Source: Microvirga ossetica (GTDB taxonomy: Bacteria; Pseudomonadota; Alphaproteobacteria; Rhizobiales; Beijerinckiaceae). Taken from it: 64,000 nt of DNA. Of this stretch, positions 46,896 to 55,186 are shown piece by piece. Made by a program: the position numbers and the translations under genes. Under the pieces are notes generated by a model. It worked only from the letters and a program-made list of their open reading frames with translations. It was not told the DNA's origin and ran no database searches. The stretch is taken from NCBI RefSeq assembly GCF_002741015.1, contig NZ_CP016616.1, positions 2,141,501-2,205,500 on the forward strand, written 5' to 3'. Each line of letters starts with the position of its first letter. Position 1 is the stretch's first letter.

Positions 46896-47795
46896 TCACG
46901 CTTGGCTGAGCCGAACGGTGACGCCGGCCGCTTTCTCGCGCAGGCGGAGCAGAGACCCGACATCGTTCGTCCCAAGTCCATCGTCCAAGGCCTCCTGGAG
47001 CGCTGCGAGCGCTGCTGCCCCCACGGGAGCCTTCAGGCCGAGCCCTTCGTTCATGCTCATCGCCAGGCGGCAATCCTTGTGCGCGAGCTTCACCATGAAT
47101 CCCGGCGCGAAATCCCCTTTGAGCGCCCGGTTATGCATGGCGATGGCGAGCTGGTTGTTCCAGGCCATGGTCGTCTTCAGCACGCTGATCATCGTGTCGA
47201 GCGTCAAACCCACCTTCACGCCGGATACGAGCGCCTCGACACTGGCCTCCAGGAGGATGCTCGCAAGCAGGTTGTTGATCAGCTTCATGGCCTGGCCGGC
47301 ACCGAGATCGCCGCACCGGATGAGATCGCTGCCCATCAGGCCGAGGATCGGACGCACGCGCTCGATCAAGCTCTCGTCACCCCCGATCATGAGGGTGAGC
47401 GTCCCCGCAACGGCGTGCTCGGCGGTCTTGCCGACCGGGCTGTCGATCATGCCGGCGCCCTTCTCGGCCACCATCCGTCCGATCCGTTGCGTGGTGGCGG
47501 GGTCGATGGTGCTCATGTCGATATAGACGCCGCCGGGGCGAAGCCCTTCGAGAATCCCGCCTGAGCCGAGAACGGCGCGCTCGACGTCGGGCGCATCCGG
47601 CAGCATGGTGATGATCACGTCGCATGCCTCCGCCACTTCCTTCGGGGAGGCGGCGGCTTTCGCCCCCTCCCCGGTCAGTTTTGCGACGGCCGCCTGATTG
47701 ATATCGAGGACGACGAGTTCGTGGCCGCCTTTGAGCACGTTCCGCGCCATCGGGCCACCCATCGTGCCGAGTCCGATAAATCCGACGGAGGTCAT
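46896..47795 (-). CDS. 3-hydroxyacid dehydrogenase family (HIBADH), YihU-like
   Basis: A 299-residue NAD(P)-dependent beta-hydroxyacid dehydrogenase. It has GFIGLGTMGGPMA at residues 5-17 for the cofactor and the catalytic Lys171 in KLINN. It resembles E. coli sulfolactaldehyde reductase YihU more than generic 3-hydroxyisobutyrate dehydrogenases: the substrate loop is DSPVGKTAEHA where YihU has DVPVGRTSANA, numbering is colinear, and Asn174 is kept. The sulfonate-contacting Arg123 of YihU is Lys123 here, and Ser178 is Ala. So it may interconvert sulfolactaldehyde and dihydroxypropanesulfonate or act on a related anionic hydroxyacid. It lies between the importer genes and the SAF-domain gene. 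Tartronate semialdehyde reductase is the main alternative. Confidence 0.8.
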   Translation of the reverse strand: MTSVGFIGLGTMGGPMARNVLKGGHELVVLDINQAAVAKLTGEGAKAAASPKEVAEACDVIITMLPDAPDVERAVLGSGGILEGLRPGGVYIDMSTIDPATTQRIGRMVAEKGAGMIDSPVGKTAEHAVAGTLTLMIGGDESLIERVRPILGLMGSDLIRCGDLGAGQAMKLINNLLASILLEASVEALVSGVKVGLTLDTMISVLKTTMAWNNQLAIAMHNRALKGDFAPGFMVKLAHKDCRLAMSMNEGLGLKAPVGAAALAALQEALDDGLGTNDVGSLLRLREKAAGVTVRLSQA

Positions 47796-47855
47796 TCGTT
47801 CTTTCCCTTTTCTCGCTGCAGTCTGTGGTTCGCTGGGGAGACGGTTGCCGCTCCC

Positions 47856-49085
47856 TTACGCAGGCGCTTTCCAGCTGTTCATCTGCCAAGCCGGCAAGCC
47901 GCGCAGATCCTTCGCGCCCTTCGCCGTGAAGTCCGACTCGGCGGGCAGCTTGCCCGTTGCCTCGTAGGCTTTCTGAAGAATCGGGGCCGCCTTGCTGAAA
48001 GCCGACTTGACCTGATCGAAGGTGAGGGGTTTCGGAATGAGACGTCCCTCGACCATGAAGTTCGAGATCTGCGTGATCGCGGCAGCATCGCCCTCTGTCG
48101 GCCAGATCCAGCCGCGCTGGAACAGCACTTCGTCCTCGACGATCTTGGATCCCAGTTCGGGCGAGAGGCCCCAATATTTCGAAACCATCTCGGAGATGTC
48201 GCCGGGCTTCATCTTGCCCAGCGCGACGACGGCCCGCTGCAGGGCGACCAGGAAGGCCTGTCCGATTGCGGCATCCGCGGACAGGATCCGCTCGCTGCAG
48301 ATCCAGAACGAGCGATGGAGATAGTATCCATCAGGGAAGAAAGGCGACTTCTTCACGCCGGGCAGCAGGATTCCCGCACCTTCGCCTGCAGGCCCCTTGT
48401 AACCTGCTTCGGTGTATCCGAACGAGTTGACGATGCCCTTCGTCCCGATCTCCGCATTGGCCTTGAGGAAGGCCGGATAGATGGCGATCGCGGCATCCAT
48501 GCCGCTCGGCAGGGAGGCGGCCTGCGCCTGCGTCGGCGTGTTGACCACCTTGATGTCGAAAGCGCGCGGATCGGCGTTGCCGAGCTCGTGGAGCAGCATC
48601 TGCGACAGAGCGTTGTAGGGATCGCCGCCGACGAGAGCGCCGACCGTCTTGCCCTTCAGATCCTCCATGTTGCGAATCGGCGAATCCGGCCTCGTGCAGA
48701 GCACCATGCGCAAATGGCCTTCGCCGACGGTGAGAACATGGATACCCTGGTTCTGCGACAGCAGGCGCACGATGGGGGTGTTGCCCCACATGCCGATATC
48801 GAGATTGCCGGAGACGAAGGCCTCCACCATCGGCAGAGCCGAGGGATAGTCGCGCCAATCGACCGTCAGATCGTAACCAAGCTCCGATGCGGCCTTCTCG
48901 AACAGCTTCTCGTTCATCATGTACTGGGTCACGGGGGAATTCCCCGCCGCATAGGGCTGGCGGCCGACGGATACCTTGGCGGCCTTTGCACCCTGCGCGC
49001 GCACGATGGCGGGAGCGCATAGCGTGCTCGCCGCCCCCAGCAGAAACCCGCGCCGGCCCAATGTGATGGTCTTGATATTTGTCAT
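47856..49085 (-). CDS. Periplasmic binding protein, sulfonate/nitrate/taurine type (SsuA-like), Tat signal
   Basis: A 409-residue NMT1/SsuA-family binding protein with a Tat-type signal (GRRGFLLGAASTLCAPAIV, cleavage after VRAQ near residue 31). The family pattern is clear: VSVGRQPYAAGNSPV, FVSGNLDIGMWGNTPIVRLL, DLKGKTVGALVGG. At 409 residues it is longer than SsuA (about 320). The AGGGAGGA ribosome-binding site precedes the ATG. It precedes the YihU-like and SAF-domain genes and follows the ATPase and permeases. Sulfonates are the best known ligands, though thiamine precursors, nitrate, riboflavin and phthalate are bound by relatives. Confidence 0.85.
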   Translation of the reverse strand: MTNIKTITLGRRGFLLGAASTLCAPAIVRAQGAKAAKVSVGRQPYAAGNSPVTQYMMNEKLFEKAASELGYDLTVDWRDYPSALPMVEAFVSGNLDIGMWGNTPIVRLLSQNQGIHVLTVGEGHLRMVLCTRPDSPIRNMEDLKGKTVGALVGGDPYNALSQMLLHELGNADPRAFDIKVVNTPTQAQAASLPSGMDAAIAIYPAFLKANAEIGTKGIVNSFGYTEAGYKGPAGEGAGILLPGVKKSPFFPDGYYLHRSFWICSERILSADAAIGQAFLVALQRAVVALGKMKPGDISEMVSKYWGLSPELGSKIVEDEVLFQRGWIWPTEGDAAAITQISNFMVEGRLIPKPLTFDQVKSAFSKAAPILQKAYEATGKLPAESDFTAKGAKDLRGLPAWQMNSWKAPA

Positions 49086-49115
49086 TGTGTGGTCCTCCCT
49101 TACGCTTGCAGTTCG

Positions 49116-49934
49116 TTACTGCATGGTTGCCCGATAGGCTTCTTCTCGGATCAGCTCCCAGATCGTCTGGCTGAGCTCCGCAAAGCTCCGGCTCTTGCGG
49201 GTCTCGTCGTTGCGCGGTCGTGCCAGATCGACATCGACGATGCGCTTGAGCCTGCCCGGATGGCTGCTCAGGACGACGACCCGATCCGCCAGAAAGACGG
49301 CCTCATCAATCGAATGGGTGATGTAGACCACCGTGCGCCGCTCCGAGGTCGGCTTGTCCTGTCCCCAGATGCGCAAGAGCTCGTCCTGCAGGATGATGCG
49401 CGTCTGCGCATCGAGGGCCGCCAGCGGCTCGTCCATCAGCAGGATCTCCGGCTCGTTGGCGACGAGGCGCGCCAGAGCCACCCTCTGCCGCATGCCGCCG
49501 GAGAGCTGATGCGGATACTTGGTCTCGGATCCTTTCAGCCCGACGAGGTCGATCACCCGCGCGACGCGGGCCCCCCGCTCGGCGCGCGACAATCCATGTC
49601 CGGCAGGACCATGGTCGAGGCCGAAGCCGATATTGCCGACGACGGTTTTCCAGGGAAACAGCGCATAATCCTGGAACATGACACCCCGTTCCGCGCCTGG
49701 GCCGGAAATGGCCTTGCCGTCCATGGTCATGGTGCCCGATGTCACGGGCTCCAGCCCCGCGAGCATGTTGAGCACCGTCGTCTTGCCGCATCCCGAAGGT
49801 CCGACGATGGCAAGAAATTCGCCCGGCTGGATGTCGAGGGAGAGAGAGTCGACGGCCACGACCGCCGCGGGCGTTCCGCCGAACTCCTTGCGCACATGCG
49901 CAAGCGTGATCTTCGGAGCGGGTTGCTGGGTCAT
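49116..49934 (-). CDS. ABC transporter ATPase, SsuB/TauB type
   Basis: A 272-residue ATPase without a TOBE domain, as is usual for the nitrate/sulfonate/taurine group. Walker A GPSGCGKTT, Q-loop MFQDYALFPWKTV, signature LSGGMRQR, Walker B ILLMDEPLAALDAQTR and H-loop ITHSIDEAV are all present, and the MRQR and THSIDEA forms are the SsuB/TauB hallmark. It starts at 49934, overlapping the permease stop (ATGA). Confidence 0.93.
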   Translation of the reverse strand: MTQQPAPKITLAHVRKEFGGTPAAVVAVDSLSLDIQPGEFLAIVGPSGCGKTTVLNMLAGLEPVTSGTMTMDGKAISGPGAERGVMFQDYALFPWKTVVGNIGFGLDHGPAGHGLSRAERGARVARVIDLVGLKGSETKYPHQLSGGMRQRVALARLVANEPEILLMDEPLAALDAQTRIILQDELLRIWGQDKPTSERRTVVYITHSIDEAVFLADRVVVLSSHPGRLKRIVDVDLARPRNDETRKSRSFAELSQTIWELIREEAYRATMQ

Positions 49935-50689
49935 AGGCGGCTCCAGGGAACGGAAGCATGAAGCGCTGCGCGAAGGATGCGGTCGAGAAGGAGCGCGACG
50001 ATGCCGACGGCGATCATGCACACCACGATGCCGTTGAGCTCGACGCTGTAGGCGTAGAAGATGAACATCATCTGGCCGATGCCGCCCTCGCCGCCTGCCT
50101 TCGCACCGACTGCCAGTTCGGCGGCAATGATCGCGGTCCAAGCCATTCCGAGGCCGATCCGCATGCCGACGAGGATCGCCGGCAGGGCCGCGGGCAGAAG
50201 CACGACCCACATGCGGGTCGCGGGAGGAACGCCCATCGTGTAGGCGGCCCGCAGGAGATTGTGGTCGACCCGCTTTACGCCGGCGATGGTGTTGATCAGG
50301 ATCGGAAAGAAGGCGGCATAGGCGACGATCACGATGGCGGCCATGCTGCCCGTCCCGAGCCACAGGATCACCAGCGGCAGAATGGCGATCGCCGCGACGG
50401 GCCGGAAGCTCTCCACGAGCGGATCGAGATTCCGTTCGACCGTTCTGACGCTTCCCATCAGGATGCCGAGAGGAATCGCGATGGCAGAGGCGAGCATGAA
50501 GCCCGAGAAGACGCGGCCCAAGCTGGTGACGAGCGCGGTGACCAGTTCGCCGCTGCCGATCAGCTTCATGGCGGACGCGACCACCGCGCTCGGGCGCGGC
50601 ATTCTCGGCGAGCCGAACGCATCGGCGAAGAGCTGCCACAGAACGATGAGGACGATCGGCGTCGCGACCCGGATGAGAAAGTGCTTCAC
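49931..50689 (-). CDS. ABC transporter permease, SsuC/TauC type
   Basis: A 252-residue inner-membrane permease with about six helices and the binding-protein-dependent transport motif LRAAYTMGVPPATRMWVVLLPAALP near residues 145-170. The start is a GTG (50689) preceded by GGAGAAGCG and overlapping the upstream permease stop in GTGA. It forms a heterodimer with the neighbouring permease; two different SsuC-type permeases instead of the usual homodimer is a mild oddity. Confidence 0.9.
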   Translation of the reverse strand: MKHFLIRVATPIVLIVLWQLFADAFGSPRMPRPSAVVASAMKLIGSGELVTALVTSLGRVFSGFMLASAIAIPLGILMGSVRTVERNLDPLVESFRPVAAIAILPLVILWLGTGSMAAIVIVAYAAFFPILINTIAGVKRVDHNLLRAAYTMGVPPATRMWVVLLPAALPAILVGMRIGLGMAWTAIIAAELAVGAKAGGEGGIGQMMFIFYAYSVELNGIVVCMIAVGIVALLLDRILRAALHASVPWSRL

Positions 50690-51516
50690 CGCTTCTCCTC
50701 CGCATTTGCCCAGGGCATCAGGGCGGCGCTGAGAGAGCGCAGGGCTGCGTCGCAGAGAAATCCCAGCACGCCGATGACGATGATGAAGGCCATCACGGAT
50801 GGCGTGTCGAGCATGCTGCGGTAATACTCGATCGCGTAGCCGAGACCGCTGGGAGCGCCGACGAGCTCCGCCGCCACCACCGCCGTCCATGAGGCGGCAA
50901 CCGCCAGGCGCGCCGACGTCATGATCGAGGGCAAAGCCGCAGGAACGATGACCCGGCGCATCAGCGTCCCTTTCGGGATCCCCATCGTTCTCGCAGCGGA
51001 GATGAGCCTGCGGTCGACATTGCGGACGCCCGCCGCCGTGCCGAGCAGCAGGGGAAAGAAGGCGGTGTAGACCATGATGAAGATCGGCAAACCATTACCG
51101 ATGCCGAACATGAACAGCGCCAGGGGGATCCAGGCGATGCCCGCGATGGGCCGCAGCAGCTCGACCGGCCATTCGAGCAGATCCTCGAAGAGACGACTGG
51201 TGCCCATGGCAAGCCCGAGCGGTATGGCGATGAGAGAGGCGATCGAGACACTGACCAGCAGCCGCGCAAGGCTCACGGTGGCGTTGGTGAGCAGCTCTCC
51301 ATCGTCGATGCGGTCGCGTAGGGCCGAGGCCACGTCGAGCGGCGAGGGCAGCAGGATCTTGTTCGGCGTGAGCCAGGACATGACATACCACAGGAGGCAG
51401 AACAGCCCCATGGTGCGAAGATAGATCGTCCAGGCAGGCCAGCGTCGCGGAGCGGTCGATTTTCCCATCATTGCGCCGCCAAAGGACGCCATCATCCCTG
51501 TGATCCTTTGCACCAT
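50686..51516 (-). CDS. ABC transporter permease, SsuC/TauC type (second)
   Basis: A 276-residue permease related to its neighbour, with the loop ISAARTMGIPKGTLMRRVIVPAALP near residues 165-190. The ATG at 51516 shares its A with the stop of the UxaA-like gene (TGATG); alternative ATGs at 51495, 51471 and 51468 would give a shorter N-tail that begins MGKSTAPRRWP. It is encoded directly after the large UxaA-like subunit, showing that transport and catabolism are co-expressed. Confidence 0.88.
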   Translation of the reverse strand: MVQRITGMMASFGGAMMGKSTAPRRWPAWTIYLRTMGLFCLLWYVMSWLTPNKILLPSPLDVASALRDRIDDGELLTNATVSLARLLVSVSIASLIAIPLGLAMGTSRLFEDLLEWPVELLRPIAGIAWIPLALFMFGIGNGLPIFIMVYTAFFPLLLGTAAGVRNVDRRLISAARTMGIPKGTLMRRVIVPAALPSIMTSARLAVAASWTAVVAAELVGAPSGLGYAIEYYRSMLDTPSVMAFIIVIGVLGFLCDAALRSLSAALMPWANAEEKR

Positions 51517-52712
51517 CACAGGGATCCCCTGATGCGCGTCAGAACCTCCAGGCCTTCGCCGAGCACCTCGCCCCATGTGAGGGTGCCGCAGGCGACATCG
51601 ACGATCTTCGCCATCAGGCGCTCGCCTTCGGCTTCGAAGGATTTGCCCCGCGATAAGACGGCGCTCGCATCGAAATCGATCTGATGGATCAGGCGCTGCG
51701 CGGTTTCCGCCTGCGCGGTGATCTTGATGGTGGGAGCAAGCGCATTGACGAAGCTGTTGCCGGGTCCCGTGGTGAACAGCATGAGCTGCGCGCCGGCCGC
51801 GGCGAAGCCGGTCAGGGATTCCGGAGAGAAGGACGGTCCGTCCATGAGGTAGAGACCGGGCTTGCGCGGCGCCTCCGCGATATCGAGAACCCCATCGATA
51901 ATGCGCGAGCCAGACTTGATCACGGCCCCGAGCGCCTTCTCCTCGATGGTGCTCAGGCCGCCCTGGATGTTCTCCTCGCCCGGATTGTTCCAGGTCAGGC
52001 TTTGCCCCGATGCAGCCACCATGGCTTCGCGCTGCCGCACAGCATTCATGATGGCTTCGCCGACGACAGGCGTGCGGGCCCGGGATGCCAGCCGGTGCTC
52101 GGCGCCGAGCCATTCCACGGTCTCCCCCAGGATCACCGTGGCGCCGCGGTCGACCAGGCGATCCACCACCTTCCCGACGACCGGATTGCTGACGAGGCCC
52201 GACGTCGCATCCGAATGGCCGCATTCGATTCCGACGATCAGCTCCACGACGTCGAATTCCTCCCGGCGCTGGAGCGATGCCTGCTGAACCAGCGTGGCAG
52301 CCTTCCGGATGCCTTTGTCGAGCACGGCAAGCCTATCCTCGCCGGTCTCGGCGAAGGTCACCGTTTCGACAGGCTTGCCGGTTTCAGCGATGCGGTGCGC
52401 AATCAGCTCCGTCGTCTTCGCATCGACGCCGACCACGAGAACGGCAGCGACGTTGGGATTCCGGCCGAGACCGGCCAGCTGATCGATCTGACAGGTCAGG
52501 TCCGGCTCGACATGGCCGCGCCCGGCCGTTGTCGCCACGCAAATGCAGCCGCAAACCGCCGCCGCGGTGCGTTCCGCCACCCGCACGGCGAGGCCATTGA
52601 TGCCGAGCACCAGGACATGGTTCCGGATCCCGACCCGGCCATTGGCGCGGCGATAGCCCATGAGCCGCCCGCTTCCGGCCGCTGCCGGAGGCTGGGGAGA
52701 TGGCGTCAGCAT
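51516..52712 (-). CDS. UxaA-family large subunit, SuyB-like (candidate sulfolactate sulfo-lyase)
   Basis: A 398-residue protein with the second and third domains of the UxaA/GarD family: MGYRRANGRVGIRNHVLVL near the start, the IECGHSDATSGLVSNPVVG catalytic segment in the middle, and the C-terminal TTGPGNSFVNALAPTIKIT region. The SAF domain is missing from this chain and supplied by the 102-residue subunit at 46579-46887. The 398 + 102 split (about 42 and 11 kDa) is the arrangement of SuyB and SuyA, which cleave (2R)-3-sulfolactate to pyruvate and sulfite. The GAGGGA site favours the ATG at 52712 over 52718. It is the first gene of the operon. Altronate- or galactarate-type dehydration is the alternative. 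Confidence 0.8.
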   Translation of the reverse strand: MLTPSPQPPAAAGSGRLMGYRRANGRVGIRNHVLVLGINGLAVRVAERTAAAVCGCICVATTAGRGHVEPDLTCQIDQLAGLGRNPNVAAVLVVGVDAKTTELIAHRIAETGKPVETVTFAETGEDRLAVLDKGIRKAATLVQQASLQRREEFDVVELIVGIECGHSDATSGLVSNPVVGKVVDRLVDRGATVILGETVEWLGAEHRLASRARTPVVGEAIMNAVRQREAMVAASGQSLTWNNPGEENIQGGLSTIEEKALGAVIKSGSRIIDGVLDIAEAPRKPGLYLMDGPSFSPESLTGFAAAGAQLMLFTTGPGNSFVNALAPTIKITAQAETAQRLIHQIDFDASAVLSRGKSFEAEGERLMAKIVDVACGTLTWGEVLGEGLEVLTRIRGSL

Positions 52713-52730
52713 GCACATTCCCTCAGAATT

Positions 52731-52738
52731 TTGATCAA
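52731..52738. promoter_or_regulatory. TTGATCAA palindrome, candidate GntR operator (site 1)
   Basis: TTGATCAA lies just before the ribosome-binding site of the UxaA-like gene. The same core recurs at 52804-52813 and 52826-52839. Confidence 0.45.
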
Positions 52739-52803
52739 GAGCCGGGCAATCAGCTCCCGAATCCGCCTGTTCTACCGCGGCGATGCGGCCCAACCTGCCT
52801 TTC

Positions 52804-52813
52804 TTTGATCAAA
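52804..52813. promoter_or_regulatory. TTTGATCAAA palindrome, candidate GntR operator (site 2)
   Basis: A perfect 10-bp palindrome in the 205-bp gap between the divergent UxaA-like operon and GntR gene. Its centre is 24 bp from the centre of site 3, about two helical turns plus. Confidence 0.5.
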
Positions 52814-52825
52814 GTGGCAAGAGTG

Positions 52826-52839
52826 TTTTTGATCAAAAA
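52826..52839. promoter_or_regulatory. TTTTTGATCAAAAA palindrome, candidate GntR operator (site 3)
   Basis: A perfect 14-bp palindrome, the best of three TTGATCAA-centred sites in this divergent promoter region. The adjacent FCD-type GntR regulator is the likely binder. Confidence 0.55.
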
Positions 52840-52917
52840 TGTGCTACTTTGGCGACTTATTGACTAATCCAGGCTTGTATGGGACGAGATTTGCTCAAAT
52901 CCAGTTGAGGAGTGCGC

Positions 52918-53607
52918 ATGTCGCGCATACCGGACATCCAGCGCCTTCTCCGGGACGATATCATTTCGGGAAGCCTCCCCTTCGGCTCGCGGCTGCGGAT
53001 CGATGAGCTCGCAACGCGCTACGGTGTCAGCCATATGCCGATCCGGGAGGCCCTGCGCGAGCTGCACGGCGAAGGCCTCGTGGTGATCGAGCCCAACCGC
53101 GGCGCCCGGGTGCGCTCGATCGATCTGAGCTTCGTCGAAGACCTGTTCGATATCCGCAGCGCCATCGAGACGATGCTGGCACGCCGGGCGGCCGAGCGGC
53201 GGACCGAGGAGCACATCCGCAAGCTGGTCGAGGCTCAGGACCTGTTCGAGACTTTCGTCGCCGCCGGCGACTTCGTTTCCGTTCCGAAAGTGAATCATCT
53301 CTTCCACGGCATCATCAACGAGGCCGCCGGCAATCCCGGTGCCCTCTCCCTCGTCGACCGGCACTGGCTGCTGGTCGCGGCCCTGTGGCAGCGCTACGGC
53401 TACACCCCGAAGCGCTTCGAGAACGTATCGGACGACCATCGGCATCTCATCCGCGCCATCGAGCGGCGGGATGCGTCCTCGGCGTCCATGCTGATGGGAG
53501 CCCATATCGAGAAGGCCAAGCACGACCTGCTCCAATGCATGGCCGCAGACCCGAACCTGAAAGGCGTCGTGCCGCTGAAGACCGCGAAGCGGAGGAACCA
53601 TGCCTAG
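52918..53607 (+). CDS. GntR-family regulator, FadR/FCD subfamily
   Basis: A 229-residue regulator. The winged helix-turn-helix spans about residues 5-70 (LLRDDIISGSLPFGSRLRIDELATRYGVSHMPIREALRELHGEG, cited by its parts), and the FCD all-helical effector domain covers about 80-215 with candidate metal ligands in VNHLFHGIINEA and DDHRHLIRAIE. FCD proteins usually bind organic acids. The ATG at 52918 has GAGGAG at the right distance; a GTG two codons earlier is possible. It is divergent from the UxaA-like/Ssu operon and overlaps the lactonase gene downstream by 8 bp. Confidence 0.92.
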   Translation: MSRIPDIQRLLRDDIISGSLPFGSRLRIDELATRYGVSHMPIREALRELHGEGLVVIEPNRGARVRSIDLSFVEDLFDIRSAIETMLARRAAERRTEEHIRKLVEAQDLFETFVAAGDFVSVPKVNHLFHGIINEAAGNPGALSLVDRHWLLVAALWQRYGYTPKRFENVSDDHRHLIRAIERRDASSASMLMGAHIEKAKHDLLQCMAADPNLKGVVPLKTAKRRNHA

Positions 53608-54481
53608 CGGCACACGGTTCGAGGTCGTGGCCGACAGCCGCGATATCCTCGGCGAATCTCCGACCTGGAGCGAGACGACCGGCTGTCTCTATTGGGTCGA
53701 CCTGCGCCGCCCCTGCCTCCACCGGCTTCATGTGGCAAGCGGGCGGAAAGCAACCTGGCCGATGCCCGAGGTCATCGGTGCCGTCGTCTCTCGGCGGAGC
53801 GGTGGCGTCGTCGTCGCATTGAAGGATGGGCTGCACGCATTCGACCCGGATCGATCGGATCTGGTGCCGCTCGTCCAGTTGGAATTCGACCTTCCGCACA
53901 ATCGCCTGAACGATGCGAAATGCGATGCCGCCGGCAGGATCTGGTGCGGCAGCATGTGGGATTACGGCCTCCATCCCACCGGCGGTCTTTATCGCATCGA
54001 TGGCGACCTGTCCGTGACCAGAATTCGCAGCGACGTCTGCGTTGCAAACGCCATCTCGTTTTCGCCCGACGACCGGACGATGTATTTCGCCGATTCGCGA
54101 AAGGGACAGATCGAGCAGGCAGCGTTCGATGTTCGCACCGGAGACGTCGGCACCTGGTCGGTCCTCGTCGATGCCGATGCAGTGCCGGGTGCTCCGGACG
54201 GCGCGACCGTCGACGCGGAGGGCTTCATCTGGAATGCGCGCTACAAGGGCGGCTGCCTCGCCCGCTTCGCGCCGGACGGCCGCCTCGATCGGCTGATCGA
54301 GCTGCCGGTGAGCCAGCCGACCTCCTGCGCCTTCGGCGGCCCGGACCTCCGCACCCTGTTCGTCACGACGGCAACGCAGAAGCTGTCGGAATCGGAACTC
54401 GAGTCGCAACCTCTCGCCGGCAGCCTGCTCGCTCTCGATGTCGGCGTTGCCGGCCGGCTGGAACCGGCCTTCGCCGGGTGA
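53600..54481 (+). CDS. SMP-30/gluconolactonase-family lactonase (second copy)
   Basis: A 293-residue beta-propeller lactonase. Metal ligands of the family are present: Glu19 (LGESP), Asn in NRLNDAKCD, Asn in VANAISFSPD and Asp in GAPDGATVD. It is clearly related to the sulfogluconolactonase at 10653-11534, of identical length, but has a different regulator and partners. GGAGGA precedes the ATG, which lies inside the end of the GntR gene. A lactonase is not needed for simple sulfolactate degradation, so either the cluster starts from a sugar lactone or this gene serves the SQ route as a spare. Confidence 0.87.
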   Translation: MPSGTRFEVVADSRDILGESPTWSETTGCLYWVDLRRPCLHRLHVASGRKATWPMPEVIGAVVSRRSGGVVVALKDGLHAFDPDRSDLVPLVQLEFDLPHNRLNDAKCDAAGRIWCGSMWDYGLHPTGGLYRIDGDLSVTRIRSDVCVANAISFSPDDRTMYFADSRKGQIEQAAFDVRTGDVGTWSVLVDADAVPGAPDGATVDAEGFIWNARYKGGCLARFAPDGRLDRLIELPVSQPTSCAFGGPDLRTLFVTTATQKLSESELESQPLAGSLLALDVGVAGRLEPAFAG

Positions 54482-54587
54482 CGCGCAATCCTACGCTATA
54501 AAGATGCATGATGTGCCTGTGACGTGCAGGCGAGAGATGATCGTTCATGCGCTCATCCTTCCGTGCGTTCCGCCGTCAGGTGGATGA

Positions 54588-54770
54588 ACACGGCCTCATT
54601 TGCTCGCCTCCGCCGCCGCGATGCTCGACGTAAGCTTCCACCAGCAGATGTACGGGATCGCGCTGCCTCTCGGCAGCCCGCTCCGCAAGCTGATCGACGT
54701 GGCAATACCGGAAACGGTTCAGAGCGAGTCGTGGCGGCAGATCCTGTTCAGCTAACTCGGCGAGCCGTGA
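54588..54770 (+). pseudogene. Decayed C-terminal fragment of a family-3 periplasmic solute-binding protein
   Basis: In the otherwise empty 54482-55186 stretch, one plus-strand frame encodes FHQQMYGIALPLGSPLRKL (around 54633-54690) followed by an ESWRQILFS segment, an in-frame TAA at 54753, then LGEP and TGA. The YGIALP-GSPLR ... W--IL--YLGEP pattern is the C-terminus of family-3 (amino-acid/ionotropic receptor-like) binding proteins, with the Tyr codon before LGEP turned into a stop. No start or N-terminal part is left; an in-frame stop at 54585 closes the frame upstream. The rest of the stretch shows no gene I can support. Confidence 0.5.
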
Positions 54771-55008
54771 GTACCGTAGTCGGAACGCGGGGCTGAGGCG
54801 CGGAGCGGCCGAACGGACGCCCGCCCCCTCGCAGGGGATCGCGCTCCCAACACGACTGCGTGATCTCGCCGCAACTTGGGAGGATTGTCCCCATCTTTCG
54901 CATCCTTTCGGGGTGGGATGGAGGAAGACCCTCCTGCCCAGAACGGCGTAGGCCGGTCTCCCACCTTTTTGACGCTTTGCCACATTTGGGCCGCATATTT
55001 GGCAGGGC

Positions 55009-55061
55009 CCTACCCCCGATTTTCCATGAGCTCGGTGCGACGCCGCATGGCAGGGGGTAGG
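55009..55061. repeat. Inverted repeat CCTACCCCC/GGGGGTAGG upstream of the giant gene
   Basis: Perfect 9-bp arms at 55009-55017 and 55053-55061 enclose 35 bases, 126 bp before the giant ORF. GGCAGGG also flanks both arms. It could be a leader structure, a regulator site or the remains of a small mobile element end. Confidence 0.35.
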
Positions 55062-55186
55062 TCTTGTAGAAGCTCCCGTCCGACAGGGTAGCCCTTCAGG
55101 ACAGCTTTATCGACACCCCCTTTCAATAATATTCGAGAGAGAACGAATTCTATCAGATTCATGAAGTTTTTCGGGGGATTAAGATC

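Noticed and set aside
54576..54983. 135-codon minus-strand frame in the gene-poor stretch as a hypothetical gene
   Set aside because: No recognisable domain, Arg-rich composition, and its left part is antisense to the binding-protein remnant.
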